From Pseudoxanthomonas sp. GM95 (GTDB lineage: Bacteria > Pseudomonadota > Gammaproteobacteria > Xanthomonadales > Xanthomonadaceae): a DNA stretch of 64,000 bases. Where the stretch lies: contig NZ_FOAX01000003.1 of assembly GCF_900109775.1 (NCBI RefSeq), positions 248,001 through 312,000 on the forward strand, written 5' to 3'. The translations under genes were made by a program, and so were the position numbers. The first letter of the stretch is position 1; the number at the start of each line of letters is the position of its first letter. The notes below the pieces were generated by a model, which was given only the letters and a program-made list of their open reading frames with translations, did no database searches and was not told the DNA's origin. Shown here in pieces: positions 59,816 to 64,000 of this stretch.

Positions 59816-61062
59816 ACCGCGTGCTGGCGGCCCTGCCGTCGATCTGGCGCGAGGCGGTCGAGGAGCTCTGGCGGCGGCGGTTGCGCACCTTCCTCACCCT
59901 GCTCGGCTTGATCTTCGGCGTCGGCGCGATCGTGGCGATGCAGGCGGTGGGCGAAGGCAGTCGTCGCGAAGCCCTACGCCTGGTCGAAAGCCTGGGCCTG
60001 CACAACCTGATCGCCCAGGCGACCTCTCAGGACACCGATACCCTGCGTGAAACACGCGCGCGCAGCCTGGGCCTGTCGGTGGCCGATGCCGAGTCGGTGC
60101 AGGCGGTCGTGCCAGGCGCCGAGCGCTTCGCCGCTGAGAAAGCGATCAAGACCAATGCGGTGTTCGGCGAGCACGGCCACAGCGATGCGCAGGCCTACGG
60201 CGTCAGCCCGGATTTCTTCGCACTGTCCTCGCTGACCGTGGCACAGGGCCGCGGCCTGACCGCACAGGACAACGATCGGCTGGCGCCGGTGGCGGTGCTG
60301 GGCGCGCAGGCCGCGCACAGCCTGTTTCCCAGGGGCGGCGCGCTGGGCCAGCTGATCAAGGTCAACCACGTGTGGGTCGAGGTGATCGGCGTGCTGGCCG
60401 ACCGCGACCTGGGCAAGGACGAGTTCGAAGGCGTGCAGCTGGGGCTGGAAAGCAACCGCATCTACCTGCCGCTGGACAGCGCGCTCAACCGTTTCAAGTT
60501 CCAGGACATGGAAGACGAGATCGATCGCTTCGCGCTGCGCATCGCCGATCCCGATCAATTGGGCGCCAGTGCGCGGGTGATGGCCAAGGTGCTGGCCCAG
60601 CGCCATTCCGGCGTCGAGGACTACACGCTGGTGGTGCCGCAGCAGCTGTTCCAGCAGCACCAGAAGACCCAGCGCATCTTCCAGGTGGTGATGGGCGCGA
60701 TCGCCGGCGTCAGCCTGCTGGTCGGCGGCATCGGCATCATGAACATCATGCTGGCCAACGTGCTGGAGCGGCGCCGCGAGATCGGCCTGTTGCGTGCGCT
60801 GGGCGCGCGCCGGCGCGACGTGATCGCCCAGTTTCTGCGCGAGGCCACCGTGATCTGCGTGACCGGCGTGGTGCTGGGACTGGTGTTCGGCACGGCGCTG
60901 GCCTATGCCATTGCGGTCTTCGCGGGCTGGCAGGTCGCCTGGGCGCCGCTGCCGATCCTGTTGTCTGCCGTGTTCTGCGGCGCCGTCGGCCTGGGCTTCG
61001 GCGTTTATCCCGCGCGCCAGGCCGCACGACTGGATCCGATCGCCGCGCTTCGCCATGAATAG
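59812..61062 (+). CDS. MacB-type ABC permease
   Basis: Predicted 416 residues. An N-terminal helix (RTFLTLLGLIFGVGAIVAMQ) is followed by a periplasmic MacB-PCD domain (about 50-285) and three C-terminal helices starting GVSLLVGGIGIMNIMLANVL, with the coupling segment ERRREIGLLRALGARRRDV. This is the FtsX-like permease of MacAB/LolCDE systems, acting as a dimer with the ATPase at 56001. The ATPase is a separate protein here rather than fused as in E. coli MacB. Substrates in this family include peptides, siderophores, toxins and lipoproteins; none is indicated here. It is the last gene of the operon. Confidence 0.92.
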   Translation: MNRVLAALPSIWREAVEELWRRRLRTFLTLLGLIFGVGAIVAMQAVGEGSRREALRLVESLGLHNLIAQATSQDTDTLRETRARSLGLSVADAESVQAVVPGAERFAAEKAIKTNAVFGEHGHSDAQAYGVSPDFFALSSLTVAQGRGLTAQDNDRLAPVAVLGAQAAHSLFPRGGALGQLIKVNHVWVEVIGVLADRDLGKDEFEGVQLGLESNRIYLPLDSALNRFKFQDMEDEIDRFALRIADPDQLGASARVMAKVLAQRHSGVEDYTLVVPQQLFQQHQKTQRIFQVVMGAIAGVSLLVGGIGIMNIMLANVLERRREIGLLRALGARRRDVIAQFLREATVICVTGVVLGLVFGTALAYAIAVFAGWQVAWAPLPILLSAVFCGAVGLGFGVYPARQAARLDPIAALRHE

Positions 61063-61226
61063 GGCTTGCCCTGACATGTAACGTCAGAAACGGTGAGCAG
61101 TGCAGCGGCCCGCTACCGATCCTCACCAAAACCCCCGCTTTTTCAAGGGGTTGTGGCTTGCTGGTACTCCCTTCGCTGCCGTACGCTCCACTTCCCCACA
61201 CGGACCGATGGAACGGGACGATCGCA

Positions 61227-61997
61227 ATGGAGCAGCACCTTCAGATGCTTCCGGACAGCCTGGATGCCCCCCGCCCAGATGAGGCCGGCGACGCGCTCAC
61301 GCGCATGGCCGCCCGCCTGATCCTGGCCCACCAGCGCCAGGACGGCAGCGTCTCCACCCAGGGCCTGGCCCGTCAGCTTCCGCCAGCTGCGCAGGCGTGC
61401 AATGTGCAACCGCCAGCGCTGCTGCGCGCGGTGGTGTCCCAACTTCCGCCGGTCGCCGCGCGTCGCCTGGCAGGCGCGTTTCCGCCGGCCAGCCTGGCGC
61501 CGCGTGCGCCATGGCGTCGCAAGGGTTGCATGTATCGGATGTTCGACGCGCTGCCGCCGGTGCGCTGGTCGCGTTACCAGCTGCGCCAGTCGCGTTATGC
61601 ATGGGTGCGCCAGCGGGCCGCCGACAAGCTGGGCGTCAGCGCGTTCACCGTGGTCGAGCGCGCCACCGATGCGGCCGTCGCGCGCTTCGCCGCGGTCGTG
61701 AGCCTGCACTGCTTCGCCTATCTGTTCGCGCACGATGCCGCGTTCCGCAGCGACACCGTGCAGCGCGTCCGCACCCTGGCCACGCCCGAACTGGAAAACC
61801 CATCGGGCGCCGAGCTGCGCCTGAACATGGTCGCCCTGTCCGACCTGCTCGCCTGGCACGGCAAGCTGCGTACCAATCCCGATGCCGATTTCCAGCTGGG
61901 CGCCGAGCTGGTGATGCTGGCCATTCCTGCGGCGGTGTTCGATGAAGCGACACTGCAGATCCGGGCGTTGATGCAGTCGCAAGACGAAGCGCAATAG
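61227..61997 (+). CDS. Unrecognised basic protein
   Basis: Predicted 256 residues from ATG 61227 (the frame extends upstream to 61158, but this is the first ATG with a plausible start). No signal peptide or membrane helix. The first third is Ala/Pro-rich and basic; a central helix-rich part is QLRQSRYAWVRQRAADKLGV followed by a run rich in Ala/Val/Phe. I do not recognise the family. It follows the ABC operon after 164 bp; a hairpin-like AACCCC/GGGGTT around 61130-61159 lies between, so it may be a separate unit. Confidence 0.6.
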   Translation: MEQHLQMLPDSLDAPRPDEAGDALTRMAARLILAHQRQDGSVSTQGLARQLPPAAQACNVQPPALLRAVVSQLPPVAARRLAGAFPPASLAPRAPWRRKGCMYRMFDALPPVRWSRYQLRQSRYAWVRQRAADKLGVSAFTVVERATDAAVARFAAVVSLHCFAYLFAHDAAFRSDTVQRVRTLATPELENPSGAELRLNMVALSDLLAWHGKLRTNPDADFQLGAELVMLAIPAAVFDEATLQIRALMQSQDEAQ

Positions 61998-62041
61998 CGC
62001 GTCAGGCCATGCCGGTTTGATTCGACCGGCGTGCGCACACC

Positions 62042-63169
62042 TCAGCCTGAAGTCGACATCACTGCTTCTGACAGTGACTGCGGTTGCCATCCAGCAGGAG
62101 CTGTTTGCGGCACGTTGGCGATGTCCAAAAGACGCTGATTGGCGACCAATTCGCCGTCCCGCAGGCTCCACTCCACGAACTGCGACAACGGCACGACACC
62201 CTCATGCTGTAGCTGCATGGCCTGCGCCATCAGCCAGCGCAGTTGCCGCTGTTCCTCCCGCCAGGCAAGTTCCTGCGGCGTGCCTTCGGTGAGGCGCATC
62301 ATCATCCGCAGCGCAATGCTTTTGCTGACAAGATCATCGGCGTGATGCGCCATGAGCGCGAAGATCGCCTTGCACTCTTCCAGCCGTTCAGCATCTTCGC
62401 GCACCTTTGCCTGCGCGCATTGGCGTGTCACCGGCGCAAAGGCTGGCAGCGCTGAGCCAGCCCAGACGGACATCGCCGTCGTCAAACCCGATTGCGCGGG
62501 GTCGGATGAAGCGGCGGCCCACTCTCCATTGCGTTGCGCGCGGTCCTGTGAATCGCTCTCCGCCCGCGGCGCCACGAAACCATCCACCGCGTCGGCCAGC
62601 AGCCCGGAGAAGGCCACCATGCCCGCGTCATAGCGATCCGCCATCGCGGCCGCCTTCCAGTACCGACGCTCCGCTGCAGCGTCGTGCCTGCGCTGTGCAT
62701 CGACGAAAGCCATAAGTTGGACTGCTGCGTTATCGCCTTCTTCCTTTAACAGGAAATCCAGTGCCCGCGACGCGTCGCACTCAACGCCCGCTTCGACACA
62801 GCCCGAAGCAACGAATCGTGCGACCAGCACATCGAAAGGCCGGGCATCGACGGCTTGTTGCAACCAGAGCCTGCGCTCATCCAGCGGCTTGCTCACGGCA
62901 ACCTGTGCGGCAGGACTCATACCGACCACTTCTGCCACGGTGCTTACTTCCGTATCGCGTGGCCACAGCATTGCGGCCGCGTAGAGATCTCTGGATTCAC
63001 CGCTGGACGCGACACCGCGCAGATGTAGTCGCAGGGCTTCTTGATAGCGCTGCTGCCAGGCCATCTCAGATGGAGAGGCGTCTGCGTCAGGTTCCACCGC
63101 CAGCGCAGCGTGGCACGTCAGGCCAAGCGCCAGTCCCAACCACCATCGCTGCATCGTCCTGTTGCGCAT
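62042..63169 (-). CDS. Exported protein of unknown function
   Basis: Predicted 375 residues. I chose ATG 63169 (MRNRTMQRWWLGLALG), followed by a signal peptide ending near CHAALA; TTG 63193 and ATG 63154 are alternatives. The mature chain is helical, with repeats resembling SEL1/TPR-like pairing (ALDFLLKEEGDNAAVQLMAF; ERRYWKAAAMADRYDAGMVA), a Cys pair VASGCVEAGVECDAS and REDAERLEECKAIFALMAHH. No catalytic motif is visible. It is convergent with the 61227 gene and is on the same strand as the AEC gene. It may be an exported helical-repeat protein; function unknown. Confidence 0.7.
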   Translation of the reverse strand: MRNRTMQRWWLGLALGLTCHAALAVEPDADASPSEMAWQQRYQEALRLHLRGVASSGESRDLYAAAMLWPRDTEVSTVAEVVGMSPAAQVAVSKPLDERRLWLQQAVDARPFDVLVARFVASGCVEAGVECDASRALDFLLKEEGDNAAVQLMAFVDAQRRHDAAAERRYWKAAAMADRYDAGMVAFSGLLADAVDGFVAPRAESDSQDRAQRNGEWAAASSDPAQSGLTTAMSVWAGSALPAFAPVTRQCAQAKVREDAERLEECKAIFALMAHHADDLVSKSIALRMMMRLTEGTPQELAWREEQRQLRWLMAQAMQLQHEGVVPLSQFVEWSLRDGELVANQRLLDIANVPQTAPAGWQPQSLSEAVMSTSG

Positions 63170-63223
63170 TCGCTTTGCCGTCCTTGGAATCAAGATCGAG
63201 CATGCCTGACTGTCGGCAGATGC

Positions 63224-64000
63224 TCAACGCGCCAGATAAGGCAGCAACCAGGTCAGCAGCGGCAGCGTGACCAAGGAGAGCACGATGGAGTAACCGGTAA
63301 TCGCCGCACACAATCGCGGCGCGAGATTGTGCGAGATGGCCAGCGCGGCGGCGGTGATCATCGTGGGCATCGCCGACTCCAGCACGTTGACCTGGAACAG
63401 CTCGCCGCGCAGGCCGAACGCATAGGCGATCGGCAGCGCGATCAGCGGCATCACCACCAGGCGCAGCACCACGCCTACCGCCAGCGGCTTGAGCTCGCGG
63501 CGCGGCAGCTTGAGCTGGATCGACAGCCCCACCGACAGCATCACCAACGGCAGCATCGCGTCGGACAAGCGCTGTAATCCGCTCGCGATCCAGTGCGGCG
63601 GCGCCTCGGGCATCAGCAGCAAGGCGAAGATCAGCGCCCACAGCGGCGGGAACCTGGCGATGCGCAGCACGATCTGGCGCGTGGTCGGCGTGGTCTCACC
63701 CGAGTAGCGCGCCAGGATGTAGATGCCCAATGTGGACAGCATCAGGAAGGTGCCGAACTGGTCGTACACCACCGCATACGGCAATGCATGATCACCCAGC
63801 AACGCGCGCACCATCGGATAGCCGATGAAGCTGGAATTGGAAAACCCCACGCAGATCAGCAGCGCGGCATGTTCGCCCCGCTGCAGCTTCAACACGCGCG
63901 TCGCCAGCGTGACCAGGATGAAGGTTGCCCCCATCAACAGCCACGGTGTCGCGATCAGACCGATCAGCGATGGATCCAGATGCAGGCGCGGCACGAAGGT
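63224..64000 (-). CDS. AEC-family (auxin efflux carrier) permease, 5' end cut by window edge
   Basis: The frame is open through base 64000, so the start is outside the window; 258 codons plus the stop are seen. Ten-helix permease of the AEC family: CVGFSNSSFIGYPMVRALLG, the conserved TM region around LIGLIATPWLLMGATFIL and PLVMLSVGLSIQL, and the C-terminal LESAMPTMITAAALAISHN. Family members move organic anions or auxin-like compounds; substrate unknown. It ends 54 bp beyond the exported unknown gene's start, same strand. Confidence 0.85.
   Translation of the reverse strand, partial: TFVPRLHLDPSLIGLIATPWLLMGATFILVTLATRVLKLQRGEHAALLICVGFSNSSFIGYPMVRALLGDHALPYAVVYDQFGTFLMLSTLGIYILARYSGETTPTTRQIVLRIARFPPLWALIFALLLMPEAPPHWIASGLQRLSDAMLPLVMLSVGLSIQLKLPRRELKPLAVGVVLRLVVMPLIALPIAYAFGLRGELFQVNVLESAMPTMITAAALAISHNLAPRLCAAITGYSIVLSLVTLPLLTWLLPYLAR

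Noticed and set aside
61120-61160. Terminator between permease and the unknown gene
   Set aside because: AACCCC/GGGGTT pairs over only 6 bp with an 11-base loop, and the T-run lies in the loop rather than after the stem on the plus strand.

Overview
The window is high-GC chromosomal DNA of a gammaproteobacterium. The gene families and their order (hemD-hemX-hemY, yibN-secB-gpsA, a glnA/glnK-amtB/ntrBC nitrogen block, tandem lipoprotein sodC, an alpha-galactosidase/AgaS sugar cluster, many lipoproteins) fit the Xanthomonadaceae (Xanthomonas, Stenotrophomonas, Pseudoxanthomonas, Luteimonas). This placement is inference from gene content. I saw no rRNA, tRNA, insertion sequence, phage or CRISPR array.

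Layout. (1) 1-9307: a cut-off amidohydrolase lipoprotein on the minus strand, divergent from a plus-strand sugar operon: Tat-type GH36 glycosidase, EamA permease, KbaZ/AgaZ-like protein, AgaS, BadF-type sugar kinase and a GH27 glycosidase with a C-terminal NPCBM domain. The set points to release and catabolism of alpha-linked galactose or N-acetylgalactosamine. (2) 9371-9540: a gene-free stretch with an inverted repeat and a folded, C-rich small-RNA candidate ending in a strong terminator. (3) 26577-9555, minus strand: a 17-kb three-gene surface operon. It encodes a secreted TadG-like/DUF11 protein, a 3738-residue protein with 30 near-uniform repeats plus two divergent ones, and a 1220-residue outer-membrane barrel translationally coupled to it. 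A small XRE regulator diverges from it across an AT-rich region with palindromes.

(4) 27522-38651: housekeeping genes: gpsA, secB, a rhodanese, thioesterase, hemD/X/Y, DUF4349 lipoprotein, MFS permease, thiolase and an unknown gene. (5) 38759-40026: two lipoprotein Cu/Zn superoxide dismutases. (6) 40135-46455: nitrogen regulation. ntrC, ntrB, amtB, glnK and glnA lie on the minus strand. glnA has a near-perfect sigma-54 promoter with three NtrC-like sites upstream, and a further NtrC-like dyad lies inside a 13-bp-arm palindrome over the ntrB start codon. (7) 46505-54208: uppP, a PEBP protein, then minus-strand lipid and envelope genes (YheT-like hydrolase, PlsC-like acyltransferase) and a compact operon ParA-SixA-YceI-phospholipase D-thioesterase.

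(8) 54335-64000: a Ycf46-like AAA ATPase; an export operon of one ATPase, three consecutive HlyD-type adaptors and one MacB-type permease, with ATGA overlaps at its last three junctions; two unrecognised proteins; and a cut-off AEC-family permease.

The best candidates for something little described are the giant-repeat surface operon, the C-rich small RNA, the NtrC-site hairpin over the ntrB start, and the triple-adaptor ABC operon.
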